Assembly (NCBI GenBank): GCA_020744225.1
Contig: JAGMWG010000010.1
Span: forward strand, 372,001 to 436,000
Reading direction: 5' to 3'
Length of the DNA stretch: 64,000 nucleotides
From: Paraphoma chrysanthemicola
Taxonomy: Eukaryota > Ascomycota > Dothideomycetes > Pleosporales > Phaeosphaeriaceae
A model generated the notes under the pieces. It saw only the letters and a program-made list of their open reading frames with translations, was not told the origin of the DNA and did no database searches. Positions 20,578 to 30,362 of the stretch are shown one piece after another. The stretch's first letter is position 1. Every line of letters begins with the position of its first letter. Made by a program: the position numbers and the translations under genes.

Positions 20578-21317
20578 ATGAAGTCCGCGCTCGTCCTTCT
20601 CGCCGCTGCGGCGTCGGTCTCCGCCCACTCGACATGGCAGCAACTTTGGGTCGGAAGTTCGGACAAGGGAACGACATGTGCTCGCACCGTGAGGGACAAC
20701 AGCCCGATCGCCAGTCTCACATCGTCTGATATGTTCTGTGGTCGTGGGCCAGCGACGCAATCTGGTGTCTGCGAGGTTGCTGGTATGTCCTCGTTTCAGC
20801 GTTCATGTATCACAAGGCTCACAAGTACACAGCTGGTGGCGCTCTCACCGTTGAGATGCACGCTCAGCCTGGTGACCGTGCGTGCGGATCGCCAGCCATT
20901 GGCGGAAACCACTACGGCCCTGTTCTCGTCTACATGGCCAAGGTTGCGGACGCGAAGACCGCTACTTCAGGCTCCTTCTTCAAGGTCGCAGAGGACGGCT
21001 ACACCGGCACCACCGCCTCATGGGGCACCGAGATCCTCAACGCCAACTGCGGCAAGCGCGCCTTCACCGTCCCCAGGTCCATCGCTGCCGGCGACTACCT
21101 CGTTCGCGCTGAAGTCATTGCGCTTCACGCTGGTGCCGGCAACCCCCAGCCATACGTCACCTGCTTCCAGGTCAAGGTTACTGGTGGCGGCTCTGCGAAC
21201 CCTGCTGGTGTTTCCTTCCCTGGCGCCTATAAGCTTAGCGACCCTATTTTCAGCAAGGCCATCTACGATTCGAGCTTCAAGTACGTTAGCCCTGGACCTT
21301 CGGTCTACTCTGGTTAG
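20578..21317 (+). CDS. AA9 lytic polysaccharide monooxygenase (229 aa)
   Basis: Secreted copper monooxygenase that oxidatively cleaves cellulose or related beta-glucans. Exons 20578-20782 and 20833-21317 (50-bp intron, GTATGT...ACACAG, phase 1), restoring VCEVAAGGALTVEMH. The signal peptide MKSALVLLAAAASVSA ends just before His17, the N-terminal histidine of the copper brace. The second ligand is in GGNHYGP (His95), and the axial tyrosine region is QPYVTC (Gln174, Tyr176), followed by FQVKVTGGG. Single-domain, no CBM1 or linker. Cys pairs C54/C179 and C86/C141-like positions are present by inspection. It neighbours a convergent DHH phosphoesterase with no obvious functional link. Confidence 0.93.
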
Positions 21318-21520
21318 AAGATGGTTGTGATGGGGAGGATATGCAGCTGCCTGTGGTTGCTTTTGCACCTGGCATGGGACTGGGATTTGAGATCTCGCTT
21401 TCTCTGTAGATATTTTAGATCTTGACAAATCGCATCAGCATATCTTAAAACTTCTGTCCATGCTCTTCGGTAGGGCTAATGTACTCCTCCCATCAATGTC
21501 TTGTGATCATTATCATCCAG

Positions 21521-22943
21521 CTACGTCTTCGTACTCGCACTCGCGCTCTTCGCCCCCGTACTGAAATATTTCGCCAATGTATTCTTCTGCACACCTTTCT
21601 TCTCCTTCTCCTTTTCTCTCCTCTCCCTCTCCTCCTGTTTCTTCCTCTCCACCTCCCCAATCCCCATCAACTCTTTCAATTCCTCCCACTCCTTCCGCCC
21701 AACAATCCCACCACTCGCCTCCTTGTGTCCCCGCGCAAAACTCTCGCCTAGTCTCCCTCTCAATTCTGCGTCTCCCTCCACAATACCCTCCAGTTTCTGA
21801 ATGATGTCCACTTTCTCGGCCCCGTCGCGCGCCCGCGCACATTTTGCTACGCGACAACTGAAATTCACCAAATCAGGCAAATAGCCTTCGTTTGCACACA
21901 TGACGATTTCGAGTTTCGCCGACTTGAGATGGCCGGACCAGCGTGTTGCAATGACGGGGTGGATTTGCGCGGCGGACGAAATCGTCAAGAGGGCAATTGT
22001 CCCGTCCGCAGAGAATTTGGGAGGCGTGTGTGTGCAGCGCTCGGTTTCTTGGCGGACTTCAAAGGACGCTTCTTTGAGTTTTGTATTGGTGATGATGGAT
22101 GCAGGACTAGATGCCTTGATGACGGACTCCCAGGCGTCCTGGACGTTGTATGCTGCTGATCGGCGTGGCGCGTTGACGAGTGCGACGGCGCCGTTGATGG
22201 ATTTCTTAGGGTGCTGTTTGAATGTCGATGTCATGTCCGGGAAAGGGGGTTGCCATTTTATCGTGCTGCCTAGATCGCCATGTGTACCTAGGGCGCAGAG
22301 CCAGCTGATTTTGTCGTCGAGGTCTGGGTGCAGTGGGAGGCAGATGTGGTGTGTCAGAAGAGCGCTTGTAGCGACGGGTGGGCAGTCGTGAGCTGTCACA
22401 TAAGCAGCACCATCAGGGAAGCCTCCTTCAGAGGCGAAGTGGTGGTCGATTACGAGACAGGTGTGATGTGCGGTGGTTAGAGGGGGGATTTTGCGACTGC
22501 CTTGGTCGAGGATAAATATGTAGGACGGGCAGATGGCATTTATGGCGGCGGAGGTGTCTTCATCGTATATACTTGAGCCTTTAGGCGGAAAGTAAGTCGA
22601 TATCAGAGAAGACGGTAAACCAAGCGTCGTGAGTGTATGGTGTAGGATCGCGCCAGAGGAAAGACCGTCTGCATCTTTGTCCGGCAGTATTAATGTTGTT
22701 TTGCCGGCCTGAGCACTTTGAAACTTAGTATATGATACTTGAAAGACGGTTTGGGTATTCCAACCATTCTTTGATGATCTCACGTGCGCGTTCAATTTGT
22801 GTCTTTCGTGCTGGCCATATAATCCCCCCTGACTCGTCTTGTCGTGAAGGGGCGAGGTGATATTCTGGAACAATAATTTTGGCTTTCTTGTATTTTTGTG
22901 GAGACACTGCCATGTCTGCTTTGCGCTTCAGCGGACTCATCAT
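21521..22943 (-). CDS. DHH-family phosphoesterase, fungal RecJ-like (457 aa)
   Basis: Manganese-dependent phosphoesterase of the DHH superfamily. Exons 22943-22765 and 22715-21521; the 49-bp intron has a weak GTTGGA donor but a good branch (TACTAAG), and the join gives AREIIKECAQAGKTTLILPDKDADG, in frame. Motifs: DKDADG (D72, D74, D76), LDQGSR (129-134), DHH (150-152) and GTHGDLG. A charged helical tail (residues ~410-440, KKQEERERREKEKEKK) is encoded by the CT-rich stretch at 21590-21680, then a short Ser/Thr-rich end. The start is the first of two tandem ATGs (22943, 22940). Substrate unknown: nucleotides, oligonucleotides or polyphosphate are possibilities for the superfamily. Confidence 0.85.
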
Positions 22944-23497
22944 GGCTACGGTTCGGTATAGACACCGCCGCTGTAATGAGATGAAGGAGATACAAGACGA
23001 TTGGAGGCTGGCAGTCGTATGTCGCACCACCAAATTCGATGGTGTGGCAGATATGACGATGCGTGCGAGAAGTTGCATCACCTAATTGATAAGTTGATTG
23101 ATGCAACCAGGGGTGTCAAAAACATATCGTGCTCAAAGTCAATGACGTCGTGAGCGGCTAGTACGCTTTCGGCTTTCGCGAGCGATCAGTGCTGGAGCTG
23201 ACAGCGATGAATTTTGCTGCACCCCTGGCAAGCCGCAGCATGGTGCTACATTTTCTATCTAATGACTTTTCAAATTTCGTTTCTTGGACGATGCTTCAGT
23301 GGCATCCGGCTTGTATGAGGGCGTTGGTAATGGTATTCTATCATCGCGCTAGCACCTGAATTGACGTAGCGCGAAGATTCGCGAATGTGCTTCGACGCGT
23401 CTCCAACTCAAAGCCTTCCACTACTACTACCAGCCAATTCACAATCCTCAGGATACATCCTGGCTCGTAAGACATAAGTTACACGACCAAGTCATAG
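22944..23497. other. Intergenic, 5' of the DHH gene
   Basis: Promoter of the DHH phosphoesterase at the left; at the right a possible upstream exon of the fragment at 23498 (segment reading NPQDTSWL up to 23466). The implied intron would be only 31 bp, so I do not call it. Confidence 0.4.
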
Positions 23498-23698
23498 GAT
23501 GTAGTCGAAGAGACAAGGGACGACGTGTTGAAGCCACACCAAACCAGTCTGGACTTCCCGGTCGACGCTGGCGAGAGAGTACCATCAGGGTATGATAAAG
23601 GCTTTCACAGCTGGCACTACGAGTCGAACCACGAGTCGATCCATGGACAATCTGCTGCGAATGTTAAGCAGAACCCCGCGGTTGCCTACGAGGAATGA
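23498..23698 (+). CDS. Orphan C-terminal coding fragment (66 aa), unknown family
   Basis: A 66-codon frame with strongly protein-like composition follows a CATAG acceptor-like site and ends in TGA at 23698. It begins DVVEETRDDVLKPHQTSLDF and contains GYDKGFHSWHYESNHESIHG, with a local near-repeat (ESNHESIHG). Upstream sequence in a compatible frame (NPQDTSWL) ends at a GTAAGA donor, but the intervening 31 bp is shorter than any other intron here, and further upstream the frame is closed by stops. Likely the remnant 3' exon of a decayed gene, or a gene with an unusual intron. No family recognised. Confidence 0.3.
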   Translation, partial: DVVEETRDDVLKPHQTSLDFPVDAGERVPSGYDKGFHSWHYESNHESIHGQSAANVKQNPAVAYEE

Positions 23699-24473
23699 GA
23701 AGAGTTCGATCGTACATGGGCGAAAGGGGAAAGTGCTACCCTAGACAGCTTGGATGTCATGGTCAGAGCTTGGGATGTAAAGCTTGGATTGTCGATGCAA
23801 TGATCACCAAGCCTGCAAAGCATGTGATTTTAGAAGCGGATGACTGCGGGGGCGTGATATCATCTCCTTTCTCGCCGGCTCGTACCGAGTATGCGATGCC
23901 ATCGACCAGCGACATCTTGATGTTAGTAAATGGTTCCATTGGATATGCTTCGTCAAACTGTTGGCTTGTCGTAGGGGGAGTACCGTCTGTTTAGCAGCAA
24001 CTGCCGGGTCGACCAAACTGCCGACCATTGGGAATCTGCCGGGCCAATGCCGGATGCTGAAGTAATATAAACTTCACTCATGCCCCAATTTCTGGAGATT
24101 CAATCATCTAGCACGCATGCTGATGAAGACAAGCCTGCCATTGAGCAGCTTAAGGCAGATAAGAGTTCTGGGCCATGCTCGCTAACAACTCTATTACACA
24201 GCCACCAACTATATCATCGTTACAGGGGTTAAAATGACTCGATTCGTTACCCATGATATCTATCGCCGTCGGTCTTTTCGTTCCATGCCTACTGCATGAT
24301 GAAGTACGAACCATACACGGGGGTTGGATCCTAGGTCGACGTGGACTCATTGAATTCCAGACCTCCGAACAAGATTCATAAAAGCCCGGGAAGCCGCGCT
24401 ATTGTGCAGTTCTGCTGCCACAACATCTCCTACCAACAACTTCTATCTTCCGTAGACTACTAACACGGTCGCA
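23699..24473. other. Intergenic, promoter of the DUF1996 gene
   Basis: No supported gene. A pyrimidine-rich stretch with CAACAACTTC and similar elements just before the ATG at 24474 looks like the 5' UTR. Confidence 0.5.
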
Positions 24474-25671
24474 ATGAAATCGCTCTCCACGACTCTCGCT
24501 CTCATCGCCTTGGTGGAGGCTGGACTTCGCTTTCCATGTTCCACGTTGACCTTCCAACGACTTGATCCTGCTGGTGAACCAGGCTCCTTCCCATCTTCTC
24601 ACGTCCATCACATCGTTGGTGGAAATGCCTTCAACGCAACCATGAACGGCGACGTTGGCGAGAGAGCCACTTGCACGACCTGCCAAATGGCTGAAGACTT
24701 CTCCAATTACTGGACTGGTAAGTGAACCCTATGTTGGTCGGTATGTAGCTAATAATAAAGCTACACTCTATTTCAAGCATCCTAGCAATGGTTCCTACCA
24801 CCGCGTGCCGCCATTGGCCGTCCAGCCTCTTTTGGGAGGATCTGATGGCGCTCAAGGTGGCTTGACTGTCTACTACACCCAGTTCGACTTGTCTAGAGAC
24901 AACTTGAAGCAGAACCCCGTCAAAGCTTTCCCTCCAGTAAGTCCAGCTATATGGTGTGTTAAAGCGATTTTAATTTTGTTCAGGGCTTCCGTATGACAGT
25001 TGGCAGCCCCACTTCGACCACGAAGAACCATGCCGGTCTCAGCTACCAATGCATGAGTGGCACCAACAGAGGTACAATTACCAACACTATGCCCACCAAG
25101 CCCTGCTCAGGCGGTATCTTTACCACACACCATTTTCCCCCGTACGTAATGCTCCTGTGTTAACAATGGCGTTCATGCTGATTAGATCTAGATGCTGGGA
25201 CGGCAAGAATCTCGACAGCCCTGACCATCAATCTCACATGTATAACACCGTCACCTCCGAAGGCTTTACCAACGCTCCTAAATGCCCAGCCTCGCATCCC
25301 GTCCGCGTGCCGCAGGTCACCTTCGAGACCGTGTGGGACACATCCAAGTTCAACAGCATGTGGCCTTCCGGCGGTGCCAACCCATTCGTGTGGAGCTTCG
25401 AAGGTAGTCCTACTGGGTATGGTACACATGCTGATTACATGTTCGGATGGAAAGGCGACTCGCTGCAAAAGGCGATGGACAAGTCCGAGTGCTTTTATGA
25501 TGGTTGTGGGTCGATTAAGAAGCAGCAGATGAGCGTGGCAAACAAGTGCACGGTCAAGGATTTTGTTAATGAGCCGACGGAAGGATGTAAGTCGAGAAAT
25601 TCAAAGCTATGTGTTGCGCATGCTGACGTGATCTAGGGCTCAAAGAGCTGCCCGGTATGGCGATGGCTTAG
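24474..25671 (+). CDS. Secreted DUF1996 protein (335 aa)
   Basis: Five exons: 24474-24717, 24761-24936, 24984-25141, 25192-25586 and 25637-25671, with introns of 43, 47, 50 and 50 bp; every join keeps frame. A ~16-residue signal peptide precedes the DUF1996 hallmark region (CSTLTFQRLDPAGEPG, then HVHHIVGGNAF). Later conserved blocks are MTVGSPTS, YQCMSG, the CWDGKNLDSPDHQSHM segment (created by the third join) and GDSLQKAMDKSECF. The last exon adds only WLKELPGMAMA. The function of DUF1996 is not established; these are extracellular or wall-associated proteins in ascomycetes and basidiomycetes. No C-terminal WSC domain is present here. Confidence 0.9.
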
Positions 25672-26429
25672 ATGGGAAAAGGATGATCGGGCTTTCTTCT
25701 GAAACCGTCGACTCTATTTTTGATTTTTGATTTGTTTCAATCACCATTAGCGTTCTCAACTACATCCTTCCACGCGCCTTGTTTCGGCTTCGCTAAACCA
25801 ATACCCTCTACTCTCCACAATTTGCTTACGTTCCGCTGCCGCATCTATCCCTTGTGACCATAACCCGAATGCGGTTCGACACATATGAGACCCTGAAGAA
25901 CTCTCTGTATATTTGGTGTTCGGGCTACAACAAGCACAGTATTTGGAGAGATGCCATAAACTAAGATGACAAATTCTACTAGTAAATAGGTGTAAGCTCT
26001 ATAATGTTCATCAAACATTGTCCTATACTTTACGAGGATAAGCTCCAATGGCTATGGTTGATCGTAATACGATTCTGCATAGTTACTTTTACTAGACGAC
26101 GTAACTATCTTTGTGTCCTACTTTATAACCTTTATCTATAAGCTACTTACTCTATACCTCTTTTGCTTGTGCTAAGCGTATCAGGCTACTATTCTCCTCC
26201 TCAATCAATTCTATTTAAGATCGAATTACTGCTAGCTTCTGTACTGTTAGCATTACTTAAGTTTGTTCGCTGTACGATAGTAGCCCCTGGTTCTATCGTC
26301 AGCGACGGACTGTCATCTTCAACAATTCGAAATCAATACTTAAAAACATCATCTCAAGGGCGAGTACATGCATCGAAAGCGGCAGGTTTCTACTACCAGA
26401 AATATTTCCCGCTCCCAGTACCTATCACC
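25672..26429. other. Intergenic with a short AT-rich island
   Basis: Roughly 25850-26260 is AT-rich: lines 25981-26040 and 26101-26160 each count 19 G+C of 60 (32%), against about half in neighbouring genes. No intact frame of its own. Possibly a small RIP-mutated relic. Confidence 0.5.
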
Positions 26430-26840
26430 ATGCCAGCCTCGATGCTTCAACTCCCAGTGAATGAAGGTTCTAGATCGGAAGATGATAACATCCCGAACAA
26501 TATTGGAATCTGCACGACTATCACGCGGAACGCTCTATCGACATCTGAAGGTGCCGCTTCGCTTCCCATCGGCCCGTTTCCTCAGAAGAGAAAACGCACG
26601 GATACCGATACCATCGCTCAAGTCGAATTCTATGATGACGAAGACAACGAGTTATGGTCTACCAACCCTCACCACCGACCAAAGATTTCTCAAGACAAAA
26701 TAGAAGGACATAACAATTTCCAACGTGTTCGGGATGAAGTGCAGGAGAATTCTCTGCCTATGGTTGTTCAGCTTATGCAGGCTGAGCCTAATCGATCAGT
26801 GCGGCGGCAAGCTGGCTTTTGTCATCTGACTAGCAGATGA
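26430..26840 (+). CDS. Hypothetical protein, low support (136 aa)
   Basis: Frame from an ATG at 26430 (MPASMLQLPVNEGSRSEDD) to TGA at 26840. Contains a basic patch PQKRKRTDTD that could be a nuclear signal and an acidic stretch YDDEDNELW. The frame is also open further 5' through the AT-rich island, where the composition changes, so that part is unlikely to be coding. No domain, no introns, no neighbours that suggest a role. May be a real small nuclear protein or a chance frame. Confidence 0.3.
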   Translation: MPASMLQLPVNEGSRSEDDNIPNNIGICTTITRNALSTSEGAASLPIGPFPQKRKRTDTDTIAQVEFYDDEDNELWSTNPHHRPKISQDKIEGHNNFQRVRDEVQENSLPMVVQLMQAEPNRSVRRQAGFCHLTSR

Positions 26841-27602
26841 AAGTTTCAACCCTCCAGGTCGATCGAATTCGAGTCGTGAAACATCACGCCCAACGTCCTG
26901 CACCTGTAGCGAGATAGATGGAGTGGGGAGCGCAAACCGTCCGCACTTTGCAAACGCTAGTAGTGTTACGTTTATGAGCGCTCATAAGAGCAAGGGTCTC
27001 GGCCGGTAGGATCTGGAGGAAGACAGTGAAAGATTGAGGTACAGTGAAATGTCTGCGTCCACGCGCTCGACAAGGCTGAGAGGCATGTCTCTTGGACTTG
27101 GCTGGTTAGTTCATATGGGCCGCAATCGGACGATTTGGCTTAAGAGGAATGCATCTGGAGAGTTTTGTTGACTTTTAAGAAAAAAGTATCATGGAGAAAG
27201 AGATGATAAGTGAAGACGGTGTGGATCTCGAACAAAGAGCGAGATATATATAATAGATGTGGTTAGAAGCCGGGCAGTGGTGCGTGAGAGTGCGTCACAG
27301 CGACTATAAAGACATCAATACTGAGATCTATCAAACCGCTCTGGAGTGACTACATATCATGAGTATATTCATCACAAAACCCAGGACCTACTGGACTACA
27401 TCGTCTATACTGCATCGGGAAAGTACACAGCCGTTCCTGGTTAGCGTGGACTCGTCATCGAGCACGCTAGCCCACGGGAACCTCGGTGCCGACATCTTGA
27501 CGTCTTTAACACTTCCGCATATTCCACCGCAAATACTTCTCTTCTAATTAATCAGAAGTTCACGACGTGGAGATAGGCGCAGATTGGGTGGCTAATGCGA
27601 CA
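26841..27602. other. Intergenic, promoter of the NRAMP gene
   Basis: No supported coding region; a 62-codon frame at 27359-27547 is judged chance. Confidence 0.5.
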
Positions 27603-29783
27603 ATGAACTGCCCTTCCCGCACTGACCCCGAGTTTCCTGAAGGTTACAATCAAAGCCCCAATGCGCTGAATGCGGATGCGACCACAAGAGCAGACCTCGG
27701 ATATGTAGCCAACACAAGAGCAAGGGATGATCACAGGATAGCAGACCCGAACATTGATGATGGCTTAGAAGTGGATCATAGACCGACTCCTGAGGATGAT
27801 GGTCGAAAAGAGACGGGAGTACGCGGTGGTTTGCGAAGGAGAAGCGAAACAGCCAGAAAGACAAGTGTGACTTCTACTGGAGCAGTATTGACAACATCCG
27901 TGATCCCTGGATCCAATGAGAGTGCTTCACAACCAGCGGGTCCTAAAGGTGTGTTCCGGCACCTTGTTAGAGTCTTGCGCAAGTACGCGAAGTTTGTGGG
28001 GCCTGGCTTTATGGTTTCTGTTGCATACATCGATCCTGGTGAGTCACAACCATCGGGCTGGGAAAGAGAAGGATCTAGGGCAGGTACGCTGACGATAATA
28101 GGAAATTACGCTACCGACGTCGCTGCAGGCGCTTCTTTCGAGTTCAAGTTGCTTTTCATTGTTCTCATGTCTAACATCTTCGCAATCTTCCTGCAGTCTT
28201 TGTGCATCAAGCTTGGATCCGTCACTGGCAAGAACCTTGCGGAGAACTGCAAAGCACTGCTCCCACCCTGGCTGAATTACGTGTTGTATGCCTTCGCAGA
28301 AGCAGCAATCATCGCGACCGACATTGCCGAGGTGAGCCCGAGTCAGTGCTGTGGCGTCGTGAATGCTTATCAGTCAACAGGTCATTGGCACGGCGATCGC
28401 TTTGAACATCTTATTGCGCGTCCCTCTCGTCCTTGGGTGCGCTATATCCATTGTTGATGTCCTCATTATCCTCCTGTTCTACTCGCCATCCGGTAGCATT
28501 CGCGCCATGCGATTATTCGAATTGTTTGTCGCTTTGATTGTACTTGGTGTTGTCGTTTGTTTCTGTTTTGAGCTAAGCAAGATCCACGCTTCCGTCGGCG
28601 AAGTCTTTCGCGGTTATGTTCCTTCTTCGGCCTTGGTGAAGTCGCAGGCGTAAGTGTTTTCCAAACCTTATCTTAACCAAGCTGAGCATGCACAGACTCT
28701 ACCAAGCCTGCGGCATTCTGGGTGCCACAGTAATGCCGCATAGTCTATACCTTGGTAGTGGCATTGTCCAGCCCCGGCTCCGCGACTATGATGCTAAGCA
28801 TGACACCTTAGCATTCGAAGACGCAGACGATGACACTCCGGTGGAAGAACTGAAGTACAAACCTTCCTTGGCTGCCATCAAGCACTGCATGTCCTACAGC
28901 ATCGCCGAGCTCGCAATATCGCTGTTCACATTCGCTCTCTTCGTGAATTCGGCTATCCTGATCGTTGCCGGTGCATCATTGTATGGACAACCAGACGCCA
29001 CGGATGCAGACCTGTTCTCGATCCATAGTCTATTGTCCCGGTCTATCGCTCCTGTCGCTGGTACCTTGTTCGCATTAGCACTTCTACTTTCTGGAACATC
29101 GGCTGGCATCGTGTGCACGATTGCGGGACAGATGGTCTCAGAGGGCCAATTGAATTGGACAATTAAACCTTGGATGCGTCGCCTCATTACACGATCTATC
29201 AGCATTACGCCTTCCATCATCATCGCCGGTGCTGTCGGGCAGAAAGGTCTTAGTAAAGCATTAAACGCAAGTCAATTTGCGCTGAGTGTGATACTGCCGT
29301 TCGTCAGTGCACCGCTAATCTGGTTCACGTGTCGATCCCAATACATGAAGGTGGTTGTGCGCCGTGACGACAGTACACCCGCAGAAAATGGAACCAATAT
29401 GCCTAATGGTTCAGAGGAGTATGTTCAGATGCGCAACCACTGGATCACGACCGGATTGGCGGTGGTAATCTGGGGTATAATTGTCATTATGTAAGTAAGG
29501 CTAGGGGATGGAGTGGCTGTTTGACTTCAACCACACGAGACTGACATCGTCACCCTATTCCGGTTGACTGGCTTTGTCAATCATTGTCGTGGCAAAGCTG
29601 AATACCTCTTCTACGCCCTTCCTTCTTTTAAGACGTTGCTAACATCAGACAGGGTACGTGATTTGTCTTTAATCTGAGTTATCAGTAATTTAAACCAACA
29701 AGTTCTGCCTTACGCTTAGATTCCTTTACTGACTTCACCAGAATGTCGCAGCTCTTGTGTTTGCAGGCATGGGTGTGGCCTGA
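27603..29783 (+). CDS. NRAMP-type divalent metal transporter (590 aa) with a putative 1-nt exon
   Basis: Proton-coupled Mn2+/Fe2+ transporter of the Nramp/SMF family, in plasma or endo-membrane. Exons 27603-28038, 28102-28331, 28381-28649, 28696-29490, a single G at 29653, and 29742-29783. A long polar N-terminus (~110 residues) precedes the core. TM1 carries DPGN (144-147), created by the first splice; TM6 carries MPHS (325-328), where many members have MPHN. About 11 hydrophobic segments are visible. Without the 3' introns the frame stops at TAA 29492-29494, after WGIIVIM. With both introns and the 1-nt exon it ends MNVAALVFAGMGVA, as I expect for fungal homologues. Both introns have strong donors (GTAAGT, GTACGT), branches (GCTAAC, CTGAC) and CAG acceptors. 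Family call certain, 3' end inferred. Confidence 0.88.
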
Positions 29784-30362
29784 ATTCAGTCATAAGCGGC
29801 TACCACGTGCAACGAAGTAAGAGCAGCTTGGCAGCTGCTTTGGCTCCGCAAGGTTGCAGTTACCAGGTCTCTCGTGCGGAGAAATCGCTAGCATGGTTTT
29901 TGTAGGTAAGGATTCATCGAAACTCTTATCGTGTATCAGTGCGCAATTGGAGTGTATTCCATTGAAATGAGGTCGTGGCTTCTGGTTTGTTCGACTTCAG
30001 TAGCATAAGAGAAGACTGAGTCGGTTCGTGCGGGCGTGCTGGGGTTCAACACTTTGCTATAAGCCACAATGATATTCCTGACGCATTTTTGTTGTGAAAT
30101 CGAGTTTTCTTGCGTACAGGTGGTAATTGTTAAGCTATGCATCATTATTGATATATCGATCGGAAACGATGAATCCTTCGCACTTCGCCAGCCAAGTCTA
30201 CGTGGCCAGAGGTAAAGACTTCCTTGCCTTGAAAAGAAGTGGGAGTACATTACCGAAGATGCTTACATGCATCGCTAGATCCATCACACCAACCGAAGGA
30301 AATAGCGCTGGGATTCGAGCCTCTCAGCTGTAGCGAATGCGCTTGACGTTTGGAGAGCCTGT
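29784..30362. other. Intergenic between convergent genes
   Basis: Shared 3' space of the NRAMP gene (+) and the HET gene (-). No coding signal seen. Confidence 0.5.

Noticed and set aside
20578..21330. 250-codon unspliced frame through the AA9 gene
   Set aside because: It runs out of frame after the intron; the spliced model restores all AA9 blocks and the copper-ligand region.
30285..30335. tRNA-like TTCGA box (GGGATTCGAGCC)
   Set aside because: I could not build matching T, D and anticodon arms around it on either strand.
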